Program-made: the position numbers and the translations under genes
Origin: Isoetes taiwanensis
Lineage: Eukaryota; Streptophyta; Lycopodiopsida; Isoetales; Isoetaceae
DNA length: 64,000 nucleotides
Reading direction: 5' to 3'
Assembly (NCBI GenBank): GCA_021234155.1
Contig: JAJEKV010000009.1
Coordinates: 10,608,546-10,672,545, forward strand
Notes under the pieces: model-generated
The model's database searches: none
The model's input: only the letters and a program-made list of their open reading frames with translations
What the model was told of the DNA's origin: nothing
Part shown: in pieces, positions 17,181 through 27,943 of the stretch
How the letters are laid out: each line of letters starts with the position of its first letter
Position numbering within the stretch: position 1 is the first letter of the stretch

Positions 17181-18549
17181 AAAAAGGGCTAAAATATCAA
17201 ATTAGTTAATATTAGCCAACTCGGAGCTGCCACCTGGCCCAAATCGATTGGGCCAGGGAGAGTTACTAACTTGGGGTTTTGCACCCCCATTTGCCCCAAT
17301 TCGAATTGGGGGGAGGTTGGTGGAGGAGGAGCTGTTGTTCCACCATGTTCCAGCTGGAAGGATGGAGCACCCGAGCGATAGTGGACCTAGCTATGATCCC
17401 GGTTAGTACGTAGATAGCTTGGATTCCAAGATAGTCATAGGATCAACCCTTGTATGAATAGATGTATGGTTAATCTCTATTTTATGTCTATTCGAAGCTA
17501 TGGATGGATGGATGTATAAGGATAGTTTTCTTTCTGTTCCTCCTCTGTTGTATGGGTAAAAGGGGGGTAGAGACCTAAAGGCCATCTAGCAGTAGAGATG
17601 CTCCTAGATAGAACCCTTAAAACCCAGTATATGCGGCCTGTGCACAAGAGCCTACCTGGCTGTGGATGCTATGATGTGGTTCAGCACCATACAATGGGTA
17701 TGAAGGTGAATCGGGGGTGGGGTCATGCCTAGCACGGTTAGGGACTCCTACAGTGTGCTAGACTTATAGCCAGTCACTGTGTGTGGGCTGGGTATGGGTC
17801 TGACACTCTCTGGGCCGGAGGGTGGGAGCCTGTATGGCCGCCCTAGGCTCGAACGGGTTGGTGAGCTGACCTTTAGATTTAGGGGAGTAAGTCGGGTACG
17901 GATGCGGGGGTCGTTGATGCGGCACGTGTTCTCTAGCACACCCAGGGATCTGTCATACTCAAGGAGGAGATGCCTCTCTGACCTGCCTCATCGGACCGGG
18001 GAGATGTAACCCGGAGTAGTCCCGAAGGGTGATTCCTTGGGATTGTGTCTCCGGAGGGCTACAAGCATGTCATATCATGATTCAGCCATCTGCAAAGTGT
18101 GCACAGGAGGGGCGGATGGAGTGGACTACCCTAGCCACTGTTCTATGCCAGCCAACATCAGGTTATACCTCTGTCTGCTGATCTCTTGAGACCGAGCCGT
18201 CAGTCCATCCTCACAGGAGTCTGAGCCAGGGTAGAACCTGGGATTTAGGGCATTTTCCTTAGGATTAGATGCATCTTCTCTGCCGTTAGTACTTGGATGG
18301 ATGTGCCACTCTTCGTGGTGGTTATTTATGTATGATTCATGCTGTATGCTAACATGTATTCACGCTTCCGTGACTTAGGAGTCCCATTGAAGGCGTGGGC
18401 CGAATGACACCTCCGTGTCCTTCACCCGGGCATCTTTCTATGGATTGTCCGAGTTAGACGGAGGGCCCTGTTCATGGTGAGCTGATTGCCATGGGAGGGG
18501 AAGTCCCCAAGATGTATACGCACGGAGCCGTATATATTCGGGGAGTCCA
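17181..18549 (+). repeat. Left LTR of element 2
   Basis: Homologous along its length to 23,170-24,527, with an extra short stretch near 17,550-17,575. The right boundary is set by the following PBS (GGGAGTCCA then TGATGG). The left boundary is only where similarity between the copies begins. Contains CTATCTGCAAAGTGTGCACAGG-like blocks that are the reverse complement of the element A LTR. Confidence 0.8.
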
Positions 18550-18553
18550 TTGA

Positions 18554-18564
18554 TGGTATCGAGC
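18554..18564 (+). other. Degenerate primer-binding site of element 2
   Basis: TGGTATCGAGC (one base deleted from TGGTATCAGAGC) followed by ATGATCTTGGTAGACC, parallel to the PBS and leader of element A. Confidence 0.7.
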
Positions 18565-19113
18565 ATGATCTTGGTAGACCAAATCATTGCACTGGCCATG
18601 TACTAACACCCTAGACCGTTAAGTAGAGAGGATAGCTCTAGAGTACTTTTAGATCTCTTGGGTAGTATGGTTGATGTGTTGTTAGCAAGTTAGGGTTGTG
18701 GGTGTGTAAGTTTTGTTAGTTTTAAAGTATGTGTATATTTGTCTTGGTTGTACTTCATGGGGTGCGGATCGGGCGCGCAAGGCACGGTGCCATCGACTCC
18801 GGGACCTCGGAAATGACCTACGGGCGACCTGGGACGACAGTCGAGCGAGTGTGGACCCCACGAAATCGGCCAAAACCCTAATGGGCGGGCAGGGGGTACC
18901 TGGGATTCCCGAGCGTGCGTGGCGAGGTCTGGGTAATAGCTGCCCGCAGACCTAACAAAAAAAAAATTGTTGAAACCCTAATCGGCGGGCTGGGGGTACC
19001 CGTGGCTTTCTAGCGCCTATGGCGGGGTCGCGATAGGGCCTGCCGCAGACTTAAAAACGAGTATTTCTGCCGTATAAAAATTTTCATATTTTTTTTCGTA
19101 TACCTATTTTTTT

Positions 19114-19186
19114 GGTGCCTCGACCCAGATTTGAACCCATGACCTCTCAATTCCAGACCTAGGTGCTTACCACCACACCAAGCTCT
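19114..19186 (-). repeat. tRNA-like (SINE-type) segment 1
   Basis: On the minus strand a box-A-like TGGTGGTAAGCACC is followed by a box-B-like GGGTTCAAATC, the split Pol III promoter of tRNA-derived SINEs. No full cloverleaf was found, so it is not called a tRNA gene. Confidence 0.45.
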
Positions 19187-19412
19187 CTTGAATGTATAAT
19201 ATATATGTTTCACATATATATCTTATACATATATAGTAACCTATTTCTCTGTTTAGCAACTTCTATATAAAAGTATATTACGACCTAGGTGCTTACCACC
19301 ACACCAAGCTCTCTTGAATGTGTAATATATATGTTTCACATATATATCTTATATATATAATATATAGTAACCTATTTCTCTGTTTAGCAACTTCTATATA
19401 AAAGTATATTAC
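19157..19412. repeat. Tandem duplication of about 125-130 bp
   Basis: The block from GACCTAGGTGCTTACC through AAAAGTATATTAC occurs twice in a row (19,157-19,280 and 19,281-19,412) with small TA-repeat differences. Confidence 0.85.
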
Positions 19413-19472
19413 GGGGACTTAAACCCTTGACATCCCACAACCCAGCCAAACCCTTTACCGACAAGGTAAACC
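19413..19472 (-). repeat. tRNA-like (SINE-type) segment 2
   Basis: Minus strand has GGGTTTAAGTCCCC (box B) preceded by GGTAAAGGGTTTGGCTGGG. A second copy is at 21,215-21,275. Confidence 0.4.
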
Positions 19473-19599
19473 TCTTTTTAGTGGTAACAATAGTCTCGTT
19501 TTATACATATATCTTATACATATATCTTATACATATATAGTAATCTATTTCTCTGTTTAGCAACAACATATATATGTTCTTATGTTTGTAACACTCAAT

Positions 19600-20100
19600 C
19601 CGACCGTTGATCCGAGATCCTACGGCTCACATGGCCCAGATGGCTTGGGAGTTTGTTTATTTGTCGCATATATATGTTCTTATGTTTGTCCTCTTGAATC
19701 CGACCGTTGATCCGAGATCCTACGGCTCACGTGGCTTTGGGACGTATCATGCGGCCCGGATGGCTTGGGAGTTTGTGTATAGACTATATGTAAGCGATCC
19801 TACGGTCCAGGTTGATTTGATCCTGATCGTCGGTCCGAGACCCTATGGCTCACGTTGGTTTAGGACACATCCTACGGTGCACATGGCTTGGGAATTATAT
19901 GTAATCGATCTAACGGCCCAGGTTGCTCTTGATCTTGATCGTCGATCCGAGATCCTACGGCTCAGGTGGCTTGGCACATATTCTACGGTCCAGATGGCTT
20001 TGGGGATTATATGTAATAGATCCTACGGCTTATATTGCTTTTATATGGTGAGATCTTGATCGTTGATCGAGTCTAAGATCCTAAGGCTCATGTTGAATAC
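19600..20100. repeat. Degenerate tandem repeat, GATCCGAGATCCTACGGCTC units
   Basis: Units containing GATCCGAGATCCTACGGCTC and ATGGCTTGGGA recur at 19,610, 19,710, 19,840, 19,940 and later with spacing of roughly 80-100 bp. The open frame across it is a by-product of the repeat and is not called a gene. Confidence 0.7.
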
Positions 20101-20141
20101 TCGTCCCTTAAGGAAAGGCATTTAAAGTTTTTTATGTTATT

Positions 20142-20203
20142 GGGGGGATTCGAACCCTGGCCCTCAACCCCCCAAACCCCCCACTCTAACCACTAGACCA
20201 AGC
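20142..20203 (-). repeat. tRNA-like (SINE-type) segment 3
   Basis: Minus strand: box A GGTCTAGTGGTTAGAG and box B GGGTTCGAATCCC, both close to tRNA consensus. The interval between is G-rich and does not fold into a convincing anticodon arm. Confidence 0.5.
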
Positions 20204-20269
20204 ATTAGTTCTATAAACAATTTATGTTTCAATATACTTAAGGGTAATGTTCTAATTAAGATAAAATAG

Positions 20270-20600
20270 AATATAACATTCTAGATAGTTCAAGAAAGTT
20301 CTAGAATGTTCTGGAGGCTCTGGAAAGTTCTAAAATCTTCTAGAATGTTCTAGAAAGTTCCAGAATATTCTAGAATATTTTGGAATACAAGAGAATCTAG
20401 GGGGAATCTGAGAGAATCCTTCCAGAAAGGCCCAAATTGTTCTAATAAGTTCTAGAATGTAGGGGAATCTTCGGAAATGTAAGGGAATAGAGAACTACTT
20501 CCAGAAAGTTCTAGGATGTTTTGAAAGTTTCAAAATGTTCTAGAAAGTTCTAGAATGTTCTAGAAATTTCTAGAATGTAAGGGAATCGAGGAGAATTAAA
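20270..20600. repeat. Array of alternating TTC/GAA modules (heat-shock-element-like)
   Basis: Runs such as GTTCTAGAATGTTCTAGAA and AAGTTCTAGAATG recur about every 10-20 bp. They match the nTTCnnGAAn pattern of heat-shock factor sites. Could equally be a decayed microsatellite of TTCTAGAAWG. Lies in the non-coding interior of element 2. Confidence 0.65.
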
Positions 20601-21144
20601 GGGAATATAAGGAAATCTCATAAATTGTAAGAGAATGTAGGAAAATATTTACACGTCTGACGGAATCGCTTAAAATCTAGTTGAATCTAAGGGGATCTTC
20701 ATAATATCTAAGGGAATCTAAGAAAATCTTGATGAAATCTTAGAGTTTTTTTTAAGATTTTGCAAAGAGCCACAATAGAATATTCTAAAATGTTTCATAA
20801 TAAAGGTGTACAATATAAATCTTGAAAAAAAAAATGTTCTAGATGCTCAGGGTAAGCGCCTCAGTCTAAAAATAGAAAGTGTTTTAAAAATGTTGCACAG
20901 ATCCAAAATAGATTATTTTGGAAGGTTCTAAATGCTCATGGGTAAGCACCTCAATCAAAATAGAAAATTCTAAGAGAATCTAGGGGAATCTTCATGAATG
21001 CTAAATATAGTACATACAATGTTGAAGAATATAGAGGAATCACAAGAGAATCTCAGTAGAATCATTGGTTATCTAGAACACGCCAGGGCCTTGCCCCATA
21101 AGAACATGCTAAAACTAGAACAATGTGCCATAGGACGCATTAAA

Positions 21145-21306
21145 TTTCTTGTATCGTATACATATATAGTAACCTATTTCTCTGTTTAGCAACTTCTATA
21201 TGAAAGTATATTACGGGGACTTGAACCCTTGACCTCCCACAACCCAGCCAAACCCTTTACCAGCAGGGTAAGCCTCTTTTTAGTGATAACAATAGTCTCG
21301 TTTTAT
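21145..21306. repeat. Dispersed copy of the 19,350-19,510 block
   Basis: The segment from ATATATAGTAACCTATTTC through the tRNA-like part to AGTCTCGTTTTATAC repeats the earlier block with few changes. The two direct copies flank the repeats described above, about 1.7 kb apart. Confidence 0.8.
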
Positions 21307-23169
21307 ACTTAACCAATGGTGTCTTTGTTTCTCTAGGAAGACTCCTGTCTACCATCACTCTTCCCTAAACCAACGCGGCGGTGGCAACAACTCCGCTGGA
21401 CTTATGCAACCATGCTGACCTAGGAATCACTTAAGAGTTATTATCATCACTGCGGAATGTCTCCGCAACCGCATATCGGATATACGTTCACGTTGAGCGA
21501 TGGAAGAAAATTCTTCGGAGTAAAAAAAAAAGTTGGATTTTAATCCACTATTTACCTTGGATATTCTTTAGGCGATGATGATAATGTCCAGTTACCGACG
21601 TTCCTCGACCTATAGCTTTAAATATTTTTTTCGTTGGGTAGATGCCTTGATAACAAGATTTCTTTGGGCCTTGCCATGATTCAGTCTATACTACATTCAT
21701 ATGCTTTATATTAGACCTTATTCGACGTTATATAAGTAATGTTTTATAGACATAATTATAATTAACGTTGTCTCTCTCTAGTGTCTAAACATTGACTCGT
21801 CTCATTTCCCAGAGAAAGGATCTCTTCTCGCCCAACCAACTAGGGACTGCCATGCAGCACCCCTCTAGACCATGGGTAGCTTTAATCCTACCACCCTTCA
21901 CTACTTCTTCTCAATGGTCGTGTTCTTTTTATGGACCATTTTCCCAGACCACGATACAAACTCTGTAATACGTAGTGAACGTTTGTGTTAGAACCCCCAC
22001 AACAATGTCAGCACTTTATTAATCCCGGGTACAAACTTTAGTATTACTTTGTGCAAAAAAATTCACCGCCTATATGGCTGTGGGTAATAATCTGCGCCAC
22101 ACGCCTGTCAAATTGACAGCGGTCTACCCTCTTTTGATGTTCTTCCACCCTGATGGTCCAATGGCATCCAACCATTGTTGACTAATCACCTCCTTCTAGG
22201 ATATCTAGATATGGTTGAGGCAAAGTACTTCAACCATTATTTTAGTGCCTAAACGTCCTTAGGTTCCGCGAATGACCTTACATATGTCAAAGCGATTATG
22301 TGAGTATCATAGAGCATAGTACCATCCAAAGACCTCTCAAGATAGGCCTCCCCTATTAAGAGCTCTTGTGTTGAAGTCTCTGGGGGTCCGTCATATGTCC
22401 TCATGGACGCTGCCAATCTGGCATCACGTATAAATGCTATCTACCTATCGATTTATTTGCTACAGATGTCCTTGGTGAATTCAATTCACCATCTTGTCCT
22501 AGCACATGGAAGTCTTCTTCCTTAAGCCATACACCAAATCTTTAAAGAGTTTTTCAGCTCTTGCTGCCTTTCAAGCCGCACGTATATCTTTGCATGTTAG
22601 CAAAGACTACCCTTCATTAGGAAATAATCTTCCTATCCAGATTGCTACATATCATTCATCAGGGTCCTTTATTCCTTCTCTTCTTCAATATGTTTTCTAA
22701 GTCTATGATCGATTTTCAGTATTTTGACCCTTACGCCTACCACAGCGTACACATTTCACCCTTTGGCTGTGACCTTTATTCAGTAGAGTCATCAATCCAT
22801 TTACTCCTTTACGTATTCATTAACCGTCTTGTGGCTTTTAAGCCGCTATTATATGTTCCCTATATTGTTAACCCACCTATCATTGGGGGTTATGATCCAA
22901 CGTTGTCCTACATCCTCGAAATGTTAGTCATTACATTTCTCTGTCATGATGTTATGCTGATGTTCTGGCATCCCAAATGACTTGGCATCCTCATTTAAGC
23001 CATAGTCCATCCTCCATGTAACCCATGTTGTTCACCTCCATGTAACCCATGTAACCCATGTTGTTCCACATATTTATATGCCTTTTTAAGTATAAATACA
23101 TGACACGTCACTATGAATAATTAATGGCACATTAATTATTCATAAGCGTTTAGGGATTAACCTAATATT
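21307..23169. other. Interior of element 2, nothing recognised
   Basis: No domain, RNA gene or clear repeat is visible on either strand. Short open frames (for example 22,506-22,980 plus) have no recognisable motif. Confidence 0.45.
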
Positions 23170-24527
23170 AAAAAGGGCTAAAATACCAAATTAGTTAATA
23201 TTGGCCAACCCGGAGCTACCACCTGGCCCAAATCGATTAGGCAAGGGAGAGTTATTAACTTGGGACCCAAATTGGGGTTTTGCACCCCCATTTGCCCCAA
23301 TTCGAATTGGGGGGAGGTTGGTGGAGGAGGAGCTGCTGTTCCACTTTGTTCCAGCCGGAAGGATGGAGCACCCGAGCGATAGTGGACCTAGCTATGATCC
23401 TGGTTAGTACGTAGATAGCTTGGATTCCTAGATAGTCATAGGATCAACCCTTGTATGAATAGATGTATGGTTAATCTCTATTTTATGTCTATTCGAAGCT
23501 ATGGATGGATGGATGTATAAGGATAGTTTTCTTTCTGTTCCTCCTCTGTCCTAAAGGCCATCTAGCAGTAGAGATGCTCCTAGATAGAACCCTTAAAACC
23601 TAGTATACGCGGCCTGTGCACAAGAGCCTACCTGGCTGTGGATGCTATGATATGGTTCAGCACCATACAACGGGTATGAAGGTGAATCGGGGGTGGGGTC
23701 ATGCCTAGCGCGGCTACGGGACTCCTACAGTGTGCTAGACTTATAGCCAGTCACTGTGTGTGGGCTGGGTATGGGTCTGACACTCTCTGGGCTGGAGGGT
23801 AGGAGCCTGTATGGCCGCCCTGGGCTCGAACGGGTTGGTGAGCTGACCTTTAGATTTAGGGGAGTAAGTCGGGTACGGATGCGGGGGTCGCTGATGCGAC
23901 ACGTGTTCTCTAGCACACCCAGGGATCCGTCATACTCGGGGAGGAAACGCCTCTCTGACCTGCCTCATCGGACCGGGGAGATGTAACCCGGAGTAGTCCT
24001 GAAGGGTGATTCCTTGGGATTGCGTCTCCGGAGGGTTACAAGCACGTCATGATTCAGCCTATCTGCAAAGTGTGCACAGGAGGGGCGGATGGAGTGGACT
24101 ACCCTAGCCACTGTTCTATGCCAGCCAACATCAGGTTATACCTCTGTCTGCTGATCTCTTGAGACCGAGCCGTCAGTCCATCCTCACAGGAGTCTGAGCC
24201 GGGGTAGAACCTGGGATTTGGGGCGTTTTCCTTAGGATTAGATGCATCTTCTCTGCCGTTAGTACTTGGATGGATGTGCCACCCTTCGTGGTGGTTATTT
24301 ATGTATGATTCATGCTGTATGCTAACATGTATTCACGCTTCCGCGACTTAGGAGTCCCATTGAAGGCATGGGCCGAATGACACCTCCGTGTCCTTCACCC
24401 GGGCATCTTTCTATGGATTGTCCGAGTTAGACGGAGGGCCCTGCTCATGGTGAGCTGATTGCCATGGGAGGGGGAAGTCCTTGTGTGTATACGTCCAGAG
24501 CGCCGTATATATTCAGGGAGCGTCACA
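23170..24527 (+). repeat. Right LTR of element 2
   Basis: Close copy of 17,181-18,549, ending GGGAGCGTCACA. The TCACA end matches the mirrored end of the element A LTR. Confidence 0.82.
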
Positions 24528-24538
24528 ACAACTGTAGC

Positions 24539-24625
24539 TTCGCATCATGTGATCTTATTTGTATCATACGACGCGAACAATGGAGTTCGCTATTGGTTGC
24601 ATTTATGTGGCTTCGCGTCGTGTGA
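24539..24625. repeat. Inverted TCACACGACGCGAA motifs, downstream of the first small gene
   Basis: TCATACGACGCGAA (24,564-24,577) faces TTCGCGTCGTGTGA (24,612-24,625); a third, degenerate arm TTCGCATCATGTGA lies at 24,539-24,552. Begins only 12 bp after the LTR end of element 2. Confidence 0.75.
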
Positions 24626-24705
24626 AGCTTTACAAGATAATAAAAAAAGGTTACTTTTGATTAAAGTTGTGAAACATGTTACATTGAAAAACAAAATACA
24701 ACGAC

Positions 24706-25181
24706 TCATTGTTGCTCCAGTGCGAGCACTTCTTCATTATCTTCATCATCATCATCAGCTCCATCCTCGTCTCCGTCTTCGTCTCTTCTCCTCAAGCTAG
24801 CAATCACCCTATCCAAACGTTCCTCCAATCTGTCCACCATCTCTTTGTACATGTCCCGCTCCTGTCCCAATACCACAACATATGGTCTTCTGCCTGAATT
24901 AGCAACCTCGTTGCCGTCATAACCACCTCAGTGCAGTTGTTGGGGCATCCCCTCTTGTCCAAATTTCTTCTATTCAACCGCCGATTTGCCTCTCCTGCTA
25001 CTACCGGCATGAGAAGGTTGAATTAATTCTCTTCTTCTTTCTGCTGAATTGTAATGGCGTTTTCCTTTAGAAAATCATCTTGCTCCTTCAACCTCTTCAT
25101 TAGAACACCCAACACTACGTCAGAAGGGAGTTCTATCCTCTGGCGTTTTCCCTTATCAGCAGTTGAGGATGTGGATGCCAT
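24706..25181 (-). pseudogene. Small coiled-coil protein, family 'ELPxD', copy 1
   Basis: Family not recognised. ATG at 25,181 gives MASTSSTADKGKRQRIELPS then DVVLGVLMKRLKEQDD, followed by TAA at codon 53 (25,023-25,025). Beyond it another frame carries a convincing C-terminal part: LGQERDMYKEMVDRLEERL (coiled coil), VIASLRRRDEDGDEDGADDD and an acidic tail ending LALEQQ with TGA at 24,706-24,708. The N-terminus aligns with the gene at 26,343-26,504 (MAS-S-rich, KR-R-ELP-D, MKR-KE) and the coiled coil with 25,626-26,114. So the original protein had a short basic N-terminus, a helical middle and an acidic tail. A TATA-like TATGTATAAA at 25,268-25,277 lies about 90 bp upstream. Confidence 0.5.
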
Positions 25182-25625
25182 AGATGACAAATGGGAGGGA
25201 CGTTAAGATTATAGAGGTGAGGAGCAAAGACTCTAACCGGCGGAAGGAGCACAATACAAGGACCTCAATTTATACATATTAGCGCTTGAACATATTAAAC
25301 ACGATTAGGCGGCAGCGTGACGTGTCGTATGGATTCTCGGTTTGTCAGACGCTAGAACACATTAATGGTACTGTCCGCTGGAACACATTAATTATTCTAA
25401 CTACACTATATCACACCACACGAAATCTGCACACGCGCTTTAAAACCCTATGAAGGGTTTCGCCAGCCCGTCCGCCTTGTCATTCTCTCTACCACGGATA
25501 TTGAAAATTAAAAATAGGAGACGTAATATTCGGCACATTTTTCAAAAACTTTTCCCATTGCGAAACAAAATAATTACATTGAACATTAAAAAAAAAAACG
25601 GGCCCCTGTAGGAGGAGCCCGATGC

Positions 25626-26114
25626 CTATGATCGCCGGGCAAGCTCTTCCTGGAGGGCAGTGATAATTTTTTTCTGCTCCTCCAACATGATTGCCTGCCC
25701 CACAACCACGTTCTCATACTCTGCAACCTTATCTTCTCGCCATCGAGTTGAGCTCGGGCAGCCTCGCCGCCCGATTCGGGACCTAAGCCTCTCTTGGAGG
25801 TTAGATCTCGTGGCGCGCAATTCGCAGTCTATGGCAGCCCGCTGATTGTCGCGCACTAAAATCACCTCCCTATAGAAGGCGTCCTTGTCCTCTGCCGCAA
25901 CCAACTTGGCGACGTCTTCATCATTCTTTTCTTTCAGAAGGCGGATCCGTTCCCCCGCTTCAGCACGAATATTCTTAATTTCCTTGACCGTAACTTGAGA
26001 CAAGATCTCCGCAGGGATGGAACCGAGCCGAGGCCATTGAAAGTGATGGGAGAACAGGAGAGATGGCTGAGGGCGGATGTGGTAGAACAGGAGATGACGG
26101 ATAGGAGAAGACAA
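25626..26114 (-). CDS. Small coiled-coil protein, family 'ELPxD', copy 2
   Basis: An open frame with SIPAEILSQVTVKEIKNIRA, RIRLLKEKNDEDVAKLV, ILVRDNQRAAIDCELRATRS and a C-terminal helix EEQKKIITALQEELARRS; most of it is predicted coiled coil by heptad pattern. It aligns with copies 1 and 3. The ATG at 26,114 is only about 12 bp from the TATA box TATATAAAA (26,126-26,136), so it may be too early. The ATG at 26,037 (MASAR...) matches the family start but is one frame off, suggesting a frameshift in the first ten codons. Function unknown. Confidence 0.5.
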   Translation of the reverse strand: MSSPIRHLLFYHIRPQPSLLFSHHFQWPRLGSIPAEILSQVTVKEIKNIRAEAGERIRLLKEKNDEDVAKLVAAEDKDAFYREVILVRDNQRAAIDCELRATRSNLQERLRSRIGRRGCPSSTRWREDKVAEYENVVVGQAIMLEEQKKIITALQEELARRS

Positions 26115-26342
26115 AGGCCTCCGACGTTTTATATAGAAACTAGAGATACGTTGGAATCTATGGTTGCGAGTACCGATAAAGTTGTGTAATTATCCTACGA
26201 GGCAAAATTATAGCATGCAATTAGGCAACGATAGCCTGTGTTCGCATCATGGGATCCGTCATATCCTAGCCGTACTGTATGCAGGCCGTACAAAAGACAG
26301 TGTTATTGTGGCAGCGCATGCCACGTCCTTGGCATGACGTTG

Positions 26343-26504
26343 TCAACCGTCTAATCTGTCGACCGCCTCGATCTTCTCGGCGACGAGACGGCTGTTTTCG
26401 TCGTGAATCTCCTTGAATCTCTTCATCACCACTGCGAGGGTGATATCCACGGGCAGCTCTGGGCGCGGTCGCTTAATAGAGGCAGATGAAGATGAAGATG
26501 CCAT
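26343..26504 (-). CDS. Small coiled-coil protein, family 'ELPxD', copy 3 (short)
   Basis: ATG at 26,504 gives MASSSSSASIKRPRPELPVD then ITLAVVMKRFKEIHDENSRL and ends VDRLDG with TGA at 26,343; 53 residues. The longer in-frame start at 26,588 gives a hydrophobic leader but is too close to the TATA box (26,603-26,611), so the inner ATG is preferred. Homologous to the N-terminus of copy 1. It lacks the coiled-coil C-terminus and acidic tail, so it is a truncated or minimal paralogue. Function unknown; the LP-x-D start loosely recalls an F-box start, but the remaining F-box pattern is not visible. Confidence 0.5.
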   Translation of the reverse strand: MASSSSSASIKRPRPELPVDITLAVVMKRFKEIHDENSRLVAEKIEAVDRLDG

Positions 26505-26602
26505 CGGAGCAGAAGGCAGAAGGCGGAAGTAGAAGATGAGCAGAAGGCAGAAGGCGGAAGGCGGAAGAGGATCGGAGGTCGAAGGCAAGATAGAAGGTCT
26601 TC

Positions 26603-26611
26603 TATTTATAA
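26603..26611 (-). promoter_or_regulatory. TATA box of copy 3
   Basis: Minus-strand TATAAATAG, about 100 bp before the MASSSS start, the same spacing as in element A. Confidence 0.55.
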
Positions 26612-26671
26612 CATATATCTCGTAGTAGCTTGGCGCGAAGGATGTCGTAGGTCAGGAAAATGGACCGTTGC

Positions 26672-26807
26672 TTCTCGCATCGTGTGAGGAATAAATAAAT
26701 TAATTGTTTTTTTTCCAATAATATTTCATTTCTCCGAGAGAAATATCACACGACGCAAAAACCTAGACATGACAGCAAATCAGACTGATGTATTTCGCGT
26801 GGTGTGA
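26672..26807. repeat. Inverted TCACACGACGC motifs between copy 3 and gene X
   Basis: TTCTCGCATCGTGTGA (26,672-26,687) faces TCACACGACGCAAAA (26,746-26,760), and TTCGCGTGGTGTGA follows at 26,794-26,807. A further single copy TCACACCACACGAA is at 25,411-25,424. Confidence 0.7.
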
Positions 26808-26909
26808 ATAAATACAAATAAAATAATTTTTATTGATAATTTCGGTAATACAATCTATACATAAATAATTTTACCGATACAAGTTGGAAAATATATAATT
26901 TCCAATTTT

Positions 26910-27577
26910 TCAAGCTTCGTCGTCAATTTCATGCTCTTTCAATCCCCTGCCGCACTGATCCAACAAGGCAATGACTTCCATGTTATCGACCCCAGCTTCC
27001 AACCTTGGGTGAGTCAAGCCAGCAGCTAAAAAATTTAACATATTGCTCGCCCGCAGACCGGCTTGGTCGTCAAAACTTTCAGTGTTTGATGCCAATTGGG
27101 AATGGTTCCCGAACATGCATAATGCACGGATGTAATAGACAAACTCTGCACCTTTTAGACTGAAAGTTTTGCTGAAGACGATTATCTCCCCATTAACGAA
27201 TCTTGAGATATATCGTAACAATGTGGAGTCTTTCAATCTTTCCTGTCCCCCGCGTGCATGTCGGCAAGAAAAATCATCTACTTCCCACAAATAAGAACCC
27301 TCAAGCTTATCTTCTTCACATTTCTCCTCATCCATGAGGCTTATGCTGTCGCAATTGACTGAAGGCCTGCCAAACCTGTAGATCCTGTTGGCAGCTTTGC
27401 AGGGAGACACTGGAATTCTTCTTCCGTTGGCAGATTCGCCTCCTCTTGAGCAAATCGAGACTCCAGCCTCTCATAGGCTTCTTTAAGCTTTATAGCCTAG
27501 GTTTACCCATTCGGCCAAGGTACTGATAAGCTCGTCTTTCCTAGCACACATTTGTAACAAAGACGGGTTCCTCAGTA
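26910..27577 (-). pseudogene. Gene X homologue of island B, C-terminal half
   Basis: Continues the gene at 31,461-32,100 across the Helitron. From 27,577 the frame reads RNPSLLQMCARKDELISTLA then EWVNLGYKA and a TAA. After a frame change comes the box LPTEEEF and then the open frame 27,410-26,910 with LLRYISRFVNGEIIVFSKTF, SLKGAEFVYYIRALCMFGNH and a C-terminal acidic EIDDEA. These match gene X of element A (LPTEEEFLALQ; GRIVVVHRKFS; ALSGFGRH). Broken by one frameshift and the Helitron. Function unknown. Confidence 0.65.
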
Positions 27578-27943
27578 TCTTATATTATAATGTTATGCCG
27601 TAATTCTTGGATTTGGATCCAGCCCTAGATCTAACGGCCACAAATGACTTGGCAAGATCAAAGGGTCCAAACGAAGCCCCTTTTTTTTTTTAATTAGAAG
27701 GTCCAAATATTGCCCTTTTGTCCACGAAGCCATGAAATCTCATTATTGTCACAATTTTTAGAGCTTGGCTATGGCGCCCAATGGCGAGCTATGGCGGCAA
27801 TGACAAAGCGTTGATTGGCACATATGCTACATATTAATACTGGAAGGAGCATGAGCATAACCCATTTGTTGTATCTTCTGCAGGTATTGCGTTGGGTTCA
27901 GAAGCGTCCTGCATTGGTTTGGTTCTGCGTTGGTTGGCAGTTG

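Larger units (their letters stand above)
17181..24527 (+). mobile_element. Non-autonomous LTR element 2, related to element A
   Basis: Two direct copies of an LTR (17,181-18,549 and 23,170-24,527) flank about 4.6 kb. The LTRs share blocks with the LTR of element A in reverse orientation, so this element lies in the opposite direction. A degenerate PBS follows the left LTR. I find no gag, pol, H3-like or X gene inside; the interior holds tRNA-like repeats, tandem blocks and a TTC/GAA array. It fits a large non-autonomous derivative moved by a relative, or an old element whose interior was replaced. Confidence 0.72.

Noticed and set aside
19114-21275. tRNA genes on the minus strand
   Set aside because: Box A and B are recognisable but no acceptor and anticodon stems could be drawn; treated as SINE-like repeats.
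17748-24015. Paired short ORFs of 63-76 residues found in both LTRs of element 2
   Set aside because: They are alike only because the LTRs are copies; both strands are open and there is no coding pattern.
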